From Amoebidium appalachense (lineage: Eukaryota > Ichthyosporea): a stretch of DNA of 64,000 nt. Shown in pieces: positions 1 to 11,322 of this stretch. The stretch is taken from the NCBI GenBank assembly GCA_963693365.1, contig CAVNZM010000001.1, positions 9,052,001 through 9,116,000 of the forward strand, written 5' to 3'. Both the position numbers and the translations under genes were made by a program. Below the pieces are notes generated by a model. It did not search any database and was not told where the DNA came from. It worked only from the letters and a program-made list of their open reading frames with translations. Every line of letters begins with the position of its first letter. The first letter of the stretch is position 1.

Positions 1-165
1 GTCAGAGATCTCAACGGCGTCTCCGGCCAACACACCCCTCAGGCCACTCGGGGTGCACTTCATCTTGCTGTCGACGGAGACTGTCAGTGGTACTCCCTGC
101 TTCTGTTCACTAACGTGTTGCTTGTGCAGAACTCCCAAATGCAATCTCCGTTAAAACACATGCAC
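1..165 (+). other. Open frame at window edge, unassigned
   Basis: The first 165 bases are open in frame 1 and have balanced composition before running into (CA)n DNA. The translation is not recognisable. It could be the tail of an exon of a gene starting outside the window or a chance opening. A 43-bp stretch at 116-158 recurs at 268-310. Confidence 0.15.
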
Positions 166-310
166 GCACACGCACGCGCAAACACATACACACACACACA
201 ACACACACACACCCACACACACACAACACACACACACACACACATACACACACTGCTGCTGCTGCAGTTGCTTGTGCAGAACTCCAAATTGCAATCTCCG
301 TTAAAACACA
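116..310. repeat. Direct repeat pair around a CA microsatellite
   Basis: A 43-bp segment beginning GTTGCTTGTGCAGAACTCC occurs at 116-158 and again at 268-310, with only a few differences. The DNA between is (CA)n-like. Each copy is followed by CA-rich DNA, so repeat plus microsatellite appears to have been duplicated as one unit of about 152 bp. Confidence 0.75.
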
Positions 311-391
311 CGCACTTGCACGTGTACAGCACGGTACAGCACGCGCAAACACACACACACACAACACACAAACACACACACACACACACAT

Positions 392-484
392 GCGCCCGTT
401 GTGGTTCGTGGACTGGCCTTAATCGGCTGTTTTCATTGGACCATCTTTGCCCGCCACACCTTCACTGGGCCGATTGCACCATAG
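392..484 (+). pseudogene. 3'-terminal fragment of an APC permease paralogue
   Basis: Thirty codons plus a TAG stop match the last part of the final exon of the intact permease at 10738-11322, including the conserved stretch IGCFHWTIFARHTFTGP. Homology begins abruptly at the end of a CA microsatellite, so the rest of the exon (TM segments) is absent. The C-terminus differs after TGP (IAP instead of KRAQVD). A possible AATAAA lies at 898-903. It is most likely a truncated duplicate. Alternatively it is the end of a gene whose final exon was interrupted by repeat expansion. Confidence 0.75.
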
Positions 485-1120
485 CAACATAACGATGTAA
501 ACACATCTACAGTGATTCGTAATCTTTTTCATTTTATTTTACGCTTGCTGTTTAGAACATAAAAGGCGTGTGAATAGCCACCACCGTACGCTGTTTAGTT
601 TTTGCACTTTTTGGCATTTGCACATAGTTGATTTCACTTGATGCATGTCAGTGTGTAGGCTTTGATGACACACCATGTTACTCATCTAATAATAGTATTT
701 ATTTACTAGCCTTTAACATTCCATGCTGTTTGCAATCACGTGTGATTGGGCCGTAACCAACGTGCGAATTGAACTTTTAATGTACATATAGATGTCGAGC
801 ACTGGTATATATACAAGCACACGAAGTCTTCAGATTTTGGCATAGCTACATAGGTTACCTGCTGTATGAATGTATCTCTAACTCATACTATCGAAGCAAT
901 AAAGCCCATTGTCGTGGGCACACGCAAATGTTTGTGGAACGGAACAGCAAACACAAGAAGTTGCTGAGCAAGAGTTGGATGCAGCATCCCCCCCCCCCCC
1001 CCCCTCCCCCCCCAAAACCCCCCCTCACACCGTTGGAAAGAAACATTAACCGTGACAACAATACACCCACTCCACATCTTTTACTAAAGTTTTCTTTTCG
1101 CCATTATCAAAGTTTTTAAG
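485..1120. other. Non-coding stretch
   Basis: AT-rich DNA without a convincing ORF. It holds an AATAAA at 898-903 that could serve the permease fragment upstream, and a short poly-C run near 990-1010. Confidence 0.4.
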
Positions 1121-1136
1121 TTGGGATGGAGGTGGG

Positions 1137-1263
1137 GAGAGAAGGGGGGAGGGGGGGGGGGGGGGGGGGGGGGGAGGGAGGGAGGGAGAGGGGAAGGAAG
1201 GGAGGGAGGGAAGGAGGGAGGGAGGGAGGGAGGGGAAGGGGGGGGGGGGGGGGGGGGGGGGGG
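1137..1263. repeat. G-run and GGGA/GGAA low-complexity tract
   Basis: Two long poly-G runs flank an array of GGGA/GGAA motifs. Purine-only on the + strand, with strong G-quadruplex potential. Confidence 0.9.
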
Positions 1264-1446
1264 AGGGCGCGCGTTAATCCAGATAGTTCCTTTGTATGTC
1301 GGCGAAGCGGCACTGAAGGTGGCATGCTCGTCGCAGGAGGAACACACCGTGACACTGAAACACTTACACACTGTGATTCACACACACGACGTCGTATATG
1401 CACACATGCTCATACGACAATGACGCACGCATACGTGCCCGTGGTG

Positions 1447-1448
<2 letters not shown>

Positions 1449-1523
<75 letters not shown>

Positions 1524-1548
1524 AACACACACGCACGGGGCAAACAGG

Positions 1549-1579
<31 letters not shown>

Positions 1580-1680
1580 AGTATGTGCGTGGGTGTGTGT
1601 GGGTGTGTGTGTGTGTGCAACGTGTCAAGTGTCACTGTGTACATGTGTGTGTCGGCGTGTGTGCGTGTGTGTGCGCGTGT
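1449..1680. repeat. (CA)n then (GT)n microsatellites
   Basis: An uninterrupted (CA)n of roughly 70 bp at 1449-1522 is followed after about 30 bp by (GT)n from 1553. The two are inverted relative to each other and could pair as a hairpin. Confidence 0.95.
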
Positions 1681-1979
1681 CGCTGAGTGTGTGTTTGTGT
1701 ATCAACGCACACAAATATATTAATACGGTAGAGTCGGTGCTTTGCAATTGTGGAAGACGGCCCGGTAGTTCTCATGACCCACCGGGGACGAAACGGGATT
1801 TCTTTTTTGGAATTTGTTTGTATGTGGCGTGTGTGATACTACGTGACCGTCGTGTACTGGCGGCTGCGATAGTTAGATAATTACACCAGTGCACATTAGT
1901 ATCACTGTGACTTCGACCCATTAACGTTGTGTACTTGTGTCTGGGCCGTGTGAGGCCGTGTGTATGCGCACGTGCACTG

Positions 1980-2480
1980 CCAAGAATGATGTGTGTATGT
2001 GTGTGTGTGTCTGTGTACACGTGTGTGTGCACGTGTGCGTGTCCTGTGTGTACATGTGTGTGTGTGCGTGTGCGCGCGTGTGTGTGCATGTGTGTGCACG
2101 TGTCATCGTCACAGTATGCTTGTGTGTGTTTGTGCCGGTTGTGTGACTGCATGTGTGCATGCGTGCACCTGTGTGTGTGTGTGTGTGTGCGTGTGTGCGT
2201 GTGTGTGCGAGGCTCAGCTTGAAGCGTGTACGCGTGTGTTGGTGTGCGTGTGTGTGCTAGTCAGTGTGTGTGCGTGTGTTTGTGTGTGTGTGTGTACACG
2301 TGTGTCATCGTGACGGTACCGGTGTGCGTGTGTGTGTTTGTGCCGGTTGTATCACAGTGGGCCCGGGCGTCACACATGTACACACACACGTGTGTGTGTG
2401 TACATGTGTGTGCGTGTGCGTGTGCGTGCATTTGTGTGTGGCGTGTGCACGTGTGCGTGTGTGACGTGCGTATGCCACGG
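1980..2480. repeat. Degenerate GT-rich minisatellite
   Basis: Mostly (GT)n with interspersed GCGTG. A longer unit recurs: TGTGTCATCGT..., then a GT tract, then GTGTTTGTGCCGGTTGT, at about 2098-2143 and again at about 2300-2350. This indicates tandem duplication with a period near 200 bp. Confidence 0.75.
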
Positions 2481-2753
2481 CGTGTTGAAACTGGGTGTCA
2501 CATGTGGTGCCTACGCCTAACACAAGTGTGCATGCGCAGCTCTGCCTGCGTCTGAGTTCCAAATGCTTGGTGCATGTACACGTGCATGAATGATATGGCG
2601 GTGCACACGTGCGTCACGTGTGTTTTGTATGACGGATCCCACGACCGTCGCACGTGTGTAGACATGCATGTGTATGTATTATCAGCGATATCACATGCAT
2701 ACATACCCGGATATCAATACGTATACACATGTACACACGCGTGTGGAGTGACC

Positions 2754-2756
<3 letters not shown>

Positions 2757-2794
<38 letters not shown>

Positions 2795-2800
2795 CGGGGG
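2757..2800. repeat. Poly-G run
   Basis: About 36 consecutive G, then CGGGGGCCGGGG. Confidence 0.95.
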
Positions 2801-2837
2801 CCGGGGACTGACTGGGGCCCCCAATTGGGGAGAGATC

Positions 2838-2980
2838 TAGACACGCTGATCCCAGAAATACCTTATATAGCCTATTACCGTGATATAACCGATAACATTA
2901 CCCGCGGCAGAAAGTCACCCTAAAACACCCCCGTAATAGTACGGAATATTACAGAAATAAATATTTTATGATAATGACTT
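2838..2980. repeat. TATTAC-palindrome element, copy 1
   Basis: AT-rich segment with repeated TATTAC/GTAATA motifs. Its reverse complement resembles part of 5085-5470 (a shared CTATA..GGTATTTCT..CTGATCC block in opposite orientation). It lies directly left of a copy of the GGGGTTTACACAC element. Confidence 0.5.
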
Positions 2981-2987
2981 TATTGAT

Positions 2988-3180
2988 GGGGTTTACACAC
3001 TTTTTATTGCGTGGACACTGCCGGAGGCCCAGCCACATTCGACGGCCTACTGCGTTTTCCAGCACAGCCAATCAAATGCAGCCAGTGACATATGTACATG
3101 CTAGGCAACAATGAGCGCCATGCATCGTAGTATCTGACACCCCTATTACATATTATGGGTAAGCAGAGGGTAGCATCGGT
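2988..3180 (+). mobile_element. GGGGTTTACACAC dispersed element, copy A
   Basis: About 193 bp, nearly identical to 22522-22712, beginning GGGGTTTACACAC and ending AGCATCGGT. The first about 110 bp also match, as inverted arms, the element at 5612-6241. No ORF of its own, so it is best read as a solo or non-autonomous (MITE-like) copy. It contains a CCAAT motif. Confidence 0.75.
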
Positions 3181-3400
3181 AGCTCCGAAAGAAAGTTAAG
3201 GCACCGGATCACAATATCATACTGTGCAGCATAATAAGGTGATCTAGGATATGTGCATGAAAGAGAAGCAAGCCGGAGATATTACAGATATCTCAGAGAA
3301 GAAATACAAAGGCTTTCGTTTCTTATTTTTGTGGGACTTCACTTTCACTTCGATCTCTTAGTTGTCACGTCAACTTTTTTCCCCGATTCTTCACCATGGC
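3181..3400. other. Non-coding stretch with a direct repeat
   Basis: No convincing ORF. The motif AAAGGCTTTCGTTTCTT occurs near 3308 and again near 3409, next to the TATA-like site, suggesting a local duplication of about 101 bp. Confidence 0.4.
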
Positions 3401-3401
3401 A

Positions 3402-4225
3402 GGTATATAAAGGCTTTCGTTTCTTCTTTTTGTGGTTGGATGGAGTCCCACTCAGGGGAACGTAACTGCAGCGGGTGTGTGGTGTGGCCTGGTGTATTCC
3501 TACTGCTGTGAGAGTGTGGGGGCATCTCCCTTTCGCGGAGCTTCTCGCTTGAGAAGCTTAAGTGGTTTCTTCAACGCCTGGTGGTCCACTGCAACCTATG
3601 GTAACTTCTACTAGTAGTACACGCTGTCTACGCTTCTACGCGACCTATTGGCGGTGGGCTGCTGCAACTTCTTCAGCTACTTCTGCGCTGCGTGAGTGGA
3701 GAGGCGGCTACTTGGTCGTCGGGGAGCTTTCCAAGTGACTGCCAGTCCTTAGCCTCCAGTCGAATGGCAATGACCGGGTTTGCTTGCAAGCATTCTGTAA
3801 TTGTGTTTTTCTGTGTGTCCTGCCACAACTATAGCTAGGCCACCTTATCAGAGAGCTAGATGCAGTTTCTCCGGGTTATCTAGGGGCCGGGCCCGTTGAG
3901 ATTGTTTTTTAGCTCAGATTTGGTCTGCATTGCAGAGGCTGACTTGCTTGCTGTGCCTCGATAGGTTTTGAGGGGGGCCTGTTGGGAAGGAGCAGCAATG
4001 ATGTCTTCTTGCGGAGTGTGGTCTGGTCAACATCGATGCATATGACTAGTTGGAGCAAACTAGTTTCACGCATACACGTACACTTAAGGTTTTGCCCGCT
4101 GGTGTCCTTAAAGTTTGTCACTTGTCGCTTTATTTTTATTTCGTAGCTTTGGCTTTTTCAGTTCTATTGGTCACGGTGGTTATGTAGCCTGTGGCTGTAC
4201 ATTGCCTTCATCAACGGATCAATAA
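3402..4225 (+). ncRNA. Possible transcription unit without a clear ORF
   Basis: A TATATAAA box at 3402-3409 is followed by about 800 bp of mixed composition and an AATAAA at 4219-4224. Only short ORFs are present (for example 3432-3614, 60 codons). A perfect 8-bp stem hairpin, AGCTTCTC-GCTT-GAGAAGCT, lies at 3539-3558. I recognise no known RNA family. It could be a non-coding RNA, a multi-exon gene with short exons, or coincidental signals. Confidence 0.25.
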
Positions 4226-4775
4226 ACCCGAGTCAAAAGAAAAGAAATTTAAAGAAAATACAAAAACCTCTACTCACGGATACGGAGGAGATAACGACTC
4301 AAATTTTAAAAAAAACCAAAAAAAAAAACCGTTTTCCGGTAGCCAAGGCATCCAAAATAATACAATGGCTTATTGGACAATGCAGCAACAATGCGAACTA
4401 GTTTAGTAATATTTGGTAATATTCTATAGCCTTTGATTTGTCGCATTTACATGCATAATAAGTACCTTTCCAAAACGACGTATTAGATTGGCTAAATATC
4501 ATGCGCAACACTTACCGCATAGTTTGCTACCAAGTGAAGCATATGAGTGGCCTTCAATCACGAACGCCTTTCGCCGATGTTACGAGAGCCAGCTGCTGCA
4601 GCTTTCCTGGCAACGGCGAGTACCCAGTGTATATATGAGCAAAATAATGTACCTATGATAAACTGCACATGTTGCATATGTCAGGAGGTATACACGTACA
4701 GTATACACACACACGCAAATGCACAGCCCCAACACAAGTACGGTGTTGTCAGGTGTACGCAAACACATCGCGATC

Positions 4776-5039
<264 letters not shown>

Positions 5040-5084
5040 CACACACTTGTGTACACTCGTTAAGCTGACAAGTTGGTGGGCGGA

Positions 5085-5470
5085 ATAAAACGGTATTATT
5101 GCCACGCAATTGATAGAGAAAAATAAGTGACCTCACGGTAATACCACAAATATCGCGGGAATATCACGATGTGGGACCGTCATATTTCTGTGATAAAACA
5201 GAATTCTTCATGGTATTATCACATGAATATCACATAGTATTACTGTAATAAAGGCGTTTTACTACCGTATTATTACGGTTATTACAGCGACGCCACCATG
5301 CATCGTTTCAGAAATACCACCGTAATAGTAGGTATTATCACCGCAACTACAGGCCCATCTGGCTGTGTAATAATAATTTTGGCCGTGATATTACGTAATA
5401 TTACATTACGGTAGTATTCCATGGCATATTGGGCTCTATAGGGTATTTCTCGCTGATCCATACGCCGGAA
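5085..5470. repeat. Cluster of short TATTAC/GTAATA palindromes
   Basis: More than ten copies of TATTAC or its complement GTAATA occur in about 390 bp, often as back-to-back palindromes such as CCGTATTATTACGG and GTAATATTAC. No ORF. The right part is related in inverted orientation to 2838-2980, so this is probably an old dispersed element. Confidence 0.6.
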
Positions 5471-5611
5471 GTCCCCTCGCACGTGCACAATGATTGGACA
5501 AAACACGATGATGACGTAAAATCAGGCATAAAGAGGCCGTCAGGCAGGCCCCCTGGGCCCTAAATGGGCGGGGCGGCAGCCCCCCCCATTTCAGTCCCAG
5601 ACACACATAGA

Positions 5612-6241
5612 GTTGGGGGTTTACACACTTTTTATTGCGTGGACCCTGCCGGAGGCCCAGCACATACGAGCAGGAGACACCAGAAACCGATTACACCGCC
5701 AAGCCATAATCATCTTTGCGTTTTACACCACACCACATTACGAATAAACGAATCTATGTATGAACGAGACTCTCTAACCGTATCCGCCATATAGCTATAG
5801 GCTACTAGTAGTTGGTGTTTTTGCGGTCCTAACACCGGAAGGGACTCAACACGTAGAGTAAAAAGATATCTATCAGCCATAGACTTGAAACTATTCATAT
5901 TCACACTATGATCTACAAGCCGTACCTCCGGTGGGGTCGCCAGCCATTCCACATAACGCTCGGCAATGGGCAGAGACGATGGGAAAGGGAAGAGGTATGT
6001 CGGGGGGAGTCCACTGCCGGAGGCCCAGCCACATTCGACGGCCTACTGCGTTTTCCAGCGCAGCCAATCAAATGCAGCCAGTGACATATGTACATGGTTA
6101 TGGTTCGATCTCCCTATACCTAGGGGCTTGTACATATGTCACTAGCTGCATTTGATTGGCTGCGCTGGAAAACGCAGTAGGCCGTCGAGTGAGGCTGGGC
6201 CCCAGACACATGTCCACGTCAATAAATAGTGTGTAAACACC
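5612..6241. mobile_element. Terminal-inverted-repeat element (MITE-like, foldback 3' half)
   Basis: The left end (5612-5660) reads GGGGTTTACACAC... and the right end (6192-6241), read on the - strand, begins GGTGTTTACACAC. This gives about 45-50 bp terminal inverted repeats. Inside the right half, 6009-6097 and 6129-6241 are long inverted arms separated by about 31 bp and would fold into a hairpin. Only a short - strand ORF (5710-5952, 80 codons, unrecognised) lies between the ends. No transposase is recognisable, so it is probably non-autonomous. Copies sit at 2988 and 22522. I could not define a target-site duplication. Confidence 0.7.
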
Positions 6242-6477
6242 TATTAGACCTACCTCCATGTAGGTAGGTTCAGCCTGAGCCCGGCATGATGCATGGGCCA
6301 GTGTAGTCACGGCCCCCCTGAAACCTTGGGGCCGGGGGCTCAGGGGCACGTGCGCTGCCCGCGGGCCGCGGCTCACACTTATTTTATGCGCCTGTGCGTC
6401 GGTGCGAGCCTCCAATTTGATTGACTTTCGTTGTATGCCCAATAGGAAGCCTCCATATTTTTTGATTTTTCGCCTCT

Positions 6478-6508
<31 letters not shown>

Positions 6509-7604
6509 CTGAATCGCATTCCAATGGAGGCTCACAAAACTTCCAAAAGCTTTACTGGCATTCTTCTTGGCAGCTTTGACAACTAATAAATTAGCATACA
6601 CACACTAGGTACTACGGTTTTGTCACAGGTGGCATTTGATATACGTGTACGGTGCTGCAAGGACAATTTTTTTTGGGATAAAGCCGGGTTCGCTATGCAA
6701 CCGTATACGCGAATCACGGCATGCGCATATGCGCGCACCACCGGCTGCCCGGCAGGCACCGCGGCCACGTTAGGCGCCCATCCTGCGGAATCCGCGGATT
6801 CAATATCGGCCGCGCCACGAACTGTCGAACCTGCGGTCCTGATTACGCTCAAAACAGCTTTAGAAAAAAAAAAATTAAAGTGTGACAATTCCTTAAGTTT
6901 TTATTAGTAATGGGCAAGAGAATTTTGTCGGCTATACAAGGTTGTGCTGTAAATGAGAATTACAGGTCAACTTCTGAGGAATCTGGGATACATGGTTACC
7001 ATGAAAGGACGTTAGGGATTGGTCAAGCGAAAGTGGTGATCTTAGAAGCTGATTTGTTGCTCCTTTTATGGTTAGACTGTAAACCTGGAGCCCCAATCAT
7101 CTGGCTTTCACAGGTAAGCCAATCATATACGCTGATACTGTCAGATTGTCATTGGATGTGGTCAGGGTGTGAAATTCGTTTTTCATAATGACTTTAAATG
7201 AAATTCGCCTTCGGCTGGTGCTATTTTGGCACTTTTTCTTCTGCCCTGGGATGGCCCTACAATAAAATAAGGCCACGAATGGTTTTGGGGGGTATTTTTC
7301 TTTTAGAGCTTGGCTGTCTTAAAGTCACTGGTGGACCTAACCTTCAGAAGTTAGGGACATTTTTCGGAGCTTCAGGGACTAAAAACCCCATAATTTCACA
7401 GCCTGCTGTCGGTGACGACATCATGAACCGCTCATGAGTCATGACCTCAGGAGTCAGGGTGTCGTGACTCGTGATGCGTAAACAGACTTCTTATTTTCTC
7501 TGTCATATACAACAACTCCGAGTCCCGTCCGTTCATTCTCCGTTCGTTGCCTCCCTCATGAAACTGTTAAAGCTCTGTTGAGTGAGGAGAGATACAGTGG
7601 GAAA
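6242..7604. other. Intergenic stretch upstream of the permease
   Basis: It holds poly-T tracts near 6477-6508, a CpG-rich patch at about 6665-6850 open on both strands, and a 92-codon + ORF at 6910-7188 that I do not recognise. CCAAT-type motifs lie near 7014, 7118 and 7150. I see no clear TATA box before the permease start. Confidence 0.35.
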
Positions 7605-8579
7605 ATGGCGGACTTCGAAGGGAAATATGACGGGGCAAAGGATTCAATCCGCGGCCCACCTTCAAAAGTAAGGGACCTAAATGCGGACGAAGAAGCTAGC
7701 GCTACAGCCGAAGCAGAAGAGCTAGCGCACCTCGGGTACAAACAGGAACTGAAGCGAGGATTCAACGGGTTTATGAGCTTTGCCTTCTGCTTCGACGCGG
7801 TGTCGGTGCTGCCCAGCCTGTCGCTCACCTACGACTTTGGCCTGATCACGGGCGGCCCTGCGTTTATGGTCTACCAGTGGATTTGTGTGTTCACCTTTGT
7901 GGTTATTGCGGGGTTGTGTATGGGCGAAATCTGCTCCAAGTATCCCTCGGCAGGCAGTGTCTACTACTGGGCTGCGCAGTTGGCTTCACCGAAATGGCAT
8001 CCCTTGGCCTCCTACGTGACGGGCTGGTACGTTAATTTGGCTTCCAAGTTTCCTGAGTGTGCACAACACACTCACAATGTGTGTGTGAAAAGCGAACAAA
8101 CGGCAAAGCGAAAAAAAAAGAAGAAAAAAAAATACGAAACAGCTGTTTTTTGCTCTCGTTCTTCTTTATCATCTTTATCATAGAAGGCCATGCTAGCTTA
8201 CAATTTTTATTTGCACGCAGTCTATGTAAATACTGACTATGGTCAGAAAAAATTTGCAGCAAACTTTACAATACATTTACAGTAGTGCAGAAATGAATCA
8301 TGATTATGGTATTATTGTTAATGAATTATGCTGTAGGCGATGTGGAAGAGGCTTTTCCCGTTGTTTCAAATCGAGCACCGAGTGACACTCTGACCTATAA
8401 CCTCTTGCTCTCTCACACAGGTTCAACCTTTTGGGCTCTCTGGCTGCTACCGCCAGCTTTGCCCGTGGCTCGGCCCAAATGTTCTCTGCTCTCTCCGTGG
8501 CTAATGGCGGTGAAGCTCTGACGAATCAGGTCTTGACCTCTCCCTTCTGCCCGTCCCCCCAAATGTATACACACAAAAC

Positions 8580-8624
<45 letters not shown>

Positions 8625-8832
8625 GCGAGAACGCGCGCACACGAGTACACACACATGCGCCCACACACACGCATGCTGTGGCTTACTCATACCATGGAAA
8701 ACATATACACGGCACACAAAAACAAACGGCGTCATAAAAAGCCGTCACACACTCGCAAACCCTTTACGCACGCGCGCGCACACACAAACACGTGCGCGCC
8801 CGCACGCGCGCACACACACACACACACACACT

Positions 8833-8871
<39 letters not shown>

Positions 8872-10590
8872 GCCGTCACATACACTCATACACACATTGT
8901 ACACACACACACACACACTCATATACAGGTAAGTTTCACACACACACACTTACTCACACTCACGCTCACACACACACACTCACTCACTCACACACAGGCA
9001 TGGATACATTCAGTCCCTCTCTGCCCCCCGCTCCCCCCCCGGCGGATGCGAATTTATGACTTGCCTCTCCGAGGATGAGGTGTGCTTAGTATGCATACTC
9101 TTTATGTGTGGCCCGGTTTGCAGTCTAGTAGTACATCGTTTTGTCCGTTTTGAACGTGTACAAAGTATTCTATAACACATTCTAACACCCCCCCCCCCCC
9201 TCCCCCGCCCCCCCTTCCGCTCCCCTTGCCCACCAATTAAAAAGGCCCGTGCAGCCTTTCCCCACGACAACCCAATTCACCATCTCATATGTATCACTCA
9301 AAACTGAACACTAACCACAAATTCTGCTCACGCACTGCAGGTGATGGTGGGGATATCTATTGGTGTTATGGTGGCGTACAGTGTGATCAACCTTCTCAAC
9401 GTGCGCATCCAGGGCTACATCAACATCTTCTGCGCAATGACCCAGATCTTCGGCTGTGTCATCATCTGCATCGTGCTGATCGCATTGTCCGGAAAAAACA
9501 GAAATTCGGCTGAATTTGTGTTTGCAACTACAAACAACTCCACTGGACTGGATGTTGGCTGGGGTTATATTGCCCTAATCGGATTTCTAACCCCGCTGTT
9601 TTCGTCTACCGGGTATGATGCTGGGGCACACATGGCTGAGGAGACGAGAGACCCGGCACGTGCGGCACCAAGGTGAACAGGATCTCTGCAGGGAGATAGA
9701 GAGAGCGAGAGAGTGTGTGTGAGTGAGAGAGAGAGGGAGAGAGAGAGAGAGAGAGTGTGTGTGTGTGTGTGTGTGTTGCGCGTGCGACTAGGGGGGGGAG
9801 GGTGAGGCGGGAGAGCTTGAGAGAGAAAGAGAGTGAGTGACAGAGAGGTGATCATCGGACATCTTTTAACTCTTCAAGGTCTTTTAATGTCCCAGTTACC
9901 TTTCTACTATTAAGTCAATTTTTAAATTTTAAAATCATTACACACCGCGGCCCCCAGGGGTCTACACCCTCACATGCCCAACTCAGTGACTGCAAGTCAT
10001 CGGCAACTATGAGCACCTACGTTGGCCATGGGATACCGCCTTCGTGATCTTGCAGCATTACAATGCACGCTGCAATTCACACGATTTAAAAACATCATCT
10101 GATTGGCCCATTAAACTACAGGGGCATTCTCCTGTGCTGCACGGTCAGCGCCATCAGCGGGTTCATCTACATGCTTGGGCTGCTGTTCTCCACACAGGAC
10201 ATCGACCGTGCAATTACCACACCAACGGGCTCGGCCGCTGTGCAGGTGTGTTCCTTCACACACACACACCAACCACAAGGACGGGTAACCCATTCATGTT
10301 CAAGTGAAGCAGCATTTAAGTCGGGTTTTGTGTACGGGCTTCGGAATGTGTTAGAACTTGGGTATGGTGGATGACTTGGGCCTCCTGCTTATCGCGCATA
10401 CTTTTTGTGTGCTTTGCACAATCTGCATTGTGCGGTTCACCGTGTAAAGTTAGTTCGTACTCTGTAGCAGGTTCTAACCCTCCCCCCCCCCCCCCCCCCC
10501 TTTCCCATCACACACACACACACACGCACACACACTCTCTCTCCCTCTCTCTCACACTCACTCACACACGCACACACACACACACACACA

Positions 10591-10658
<68 letters not shown>

Positions 10659-11322
10659 CACACACATACACACGCCCGCGCGCACTTACACACACACACA
10701 TACACACATGCACACATGCACACGCACATACACTCAGGTGTACCTTGACGTAGCCGGCCAAACAGGGGGCCTGATTCTAGCCATCATCCTCACCATGACC
10801 GTATTCCTGGCCGGCCTAGCCATATGCACCGTCACCACACGCATCGCATATGCCCTCGTTCGTGACGATGCACTCCCATTCTCGAAGACATTCTACAAGG
10901 TTAATGCTGAAACGGGTGTTCCACACGGCACGGTGGTGCTTACATTTATCATCTGTACCCTGATGCTTCTTCTTCCCCTCGTGAACGTCACTGCATTCCG
11001 TGCTGTTATGAGTATGACGTCGTGTGGCCTTCAGATGTCTTATGCCGTCCCTATTCTCATGCGGTTGATCTTTTCACGAAACTCATTCAAGCCCGGTCCC
11101 TTCAACCTCGGTTCTTTCTCCATCCCACTCAACATCCTTGCCTGCTTTTGGCTTGTTTTCTCTTCCATTCTTTTGCTCCTTCCAGCCACCGGCCCGATTA
11201 CAGCAGAAACGTTTAATTATTCGCCTGTTGTGGTTGGTGGACTGGCAATAATCGGCTGTTTCCATTGGACGATCTTTGCTCGCCACACCTTTACTGGGCC
11301 TAAGCGTGCTCAAGTTGATTAG
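7605..11322 (+). CDS. APC-family amino acid/GABA/choline-type permease
   Basis: Five exons: 7605-8026, 8421-8529, 9341-9672, 10122-10245, 10738-11322. They join in phase to 523 aa. This is an integral membrane transporter of the amino acid-polyamine-organocation superfamily, closest in style to fungal GABA/choline/ACT permeases. Visible signs are a hydrophilic acidic N-tail (1-42), the family-typical entry LGYKQELKR (43-51), about a dozen hydrophobic segments, CSKYPSAGSVYYW after TM2, the cytoplasmic segment HMAEETRDPARAAPRG, and a short C-tail. The first ATG in frame (GAAAATGGCG) was chosen; the frame is also open 27 nt upstream but without ATG. Donors are GTACGT, GTCTTG (weak), GTGAAC and GTGTGT. 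Substrate cannot be told from sequence. Fragments of its last exon occur at 392-484 and 18469-18613. Introns 2 and 4 are full of CA/GA repeats. Confidence 0.92.
8580..9005. repeat. CA-rich microsatellite in permease intron 2
   Basis: Long imperfect (CA)n with CGCGCA interruptions, ending in CACT repeats. Confidence 0.95.
9085..9205 (+). repeat. Intronic repeat family 1, copy in permease intron 2
   Basis: Reads GCATACTCTTTATGTGTGG..., then GTCCGTTTTGAACGTGTACAA..., then AACACATTCTAAC followed directly by poly-C. Similar segments are at about 10385, 54090, 54203, 55838, 57147, 59590 and 59695, all in introns of + strand genes and mostly ending in poly-C. Confidence 0.6.
9690..9850. repeat. GA/GT microsatellite in permease intron 3
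   Basis: (GA)n and (GT)n blocks directly follow the donor at 9673. Confidence 0.9.
10385..10500 (+). repeat. Intronic repeat family 1, copy in permease intron 4
   Basis: GCATACTTTTTGTGTGCTTTG, CACAATCTGCATTGTG and TTCGTACTCTGTAGCAGGTTCTAA followed by poly-C. This is the same order as the copies in the NMA111-like gene. Confidence 0.6.
10508..10737. repeat. (CA)n/(CT)n array abutting a splice acceptor
   Basis: Alternating CA and CT blocks run up to the acceptor CACTCAG of permease exon 5. Confidence 0.9.

Noticed and set aside
5383-5410. TAATATTAC and TAGTATTAC, resembling rolling-circle replication origin nonamers
   Set aside because: They occur within a field of TATTAC palindromes, with no replication-protein ORF and no proper stem-loop context; chance is the better explanation.
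6583-6907. Overlapping ORFs on both strands in the CpG-rich patch
   Set aside because: Openness on both strands reflects base composition; neither product is recognisable, and poly-A/poly-T stretches lie within the frames.
7578-7604. Upstream extension of the permease by 9 codons
   Set aside because: The extension has no ATG (it begins TTG); the first ATG at 7605 is used.
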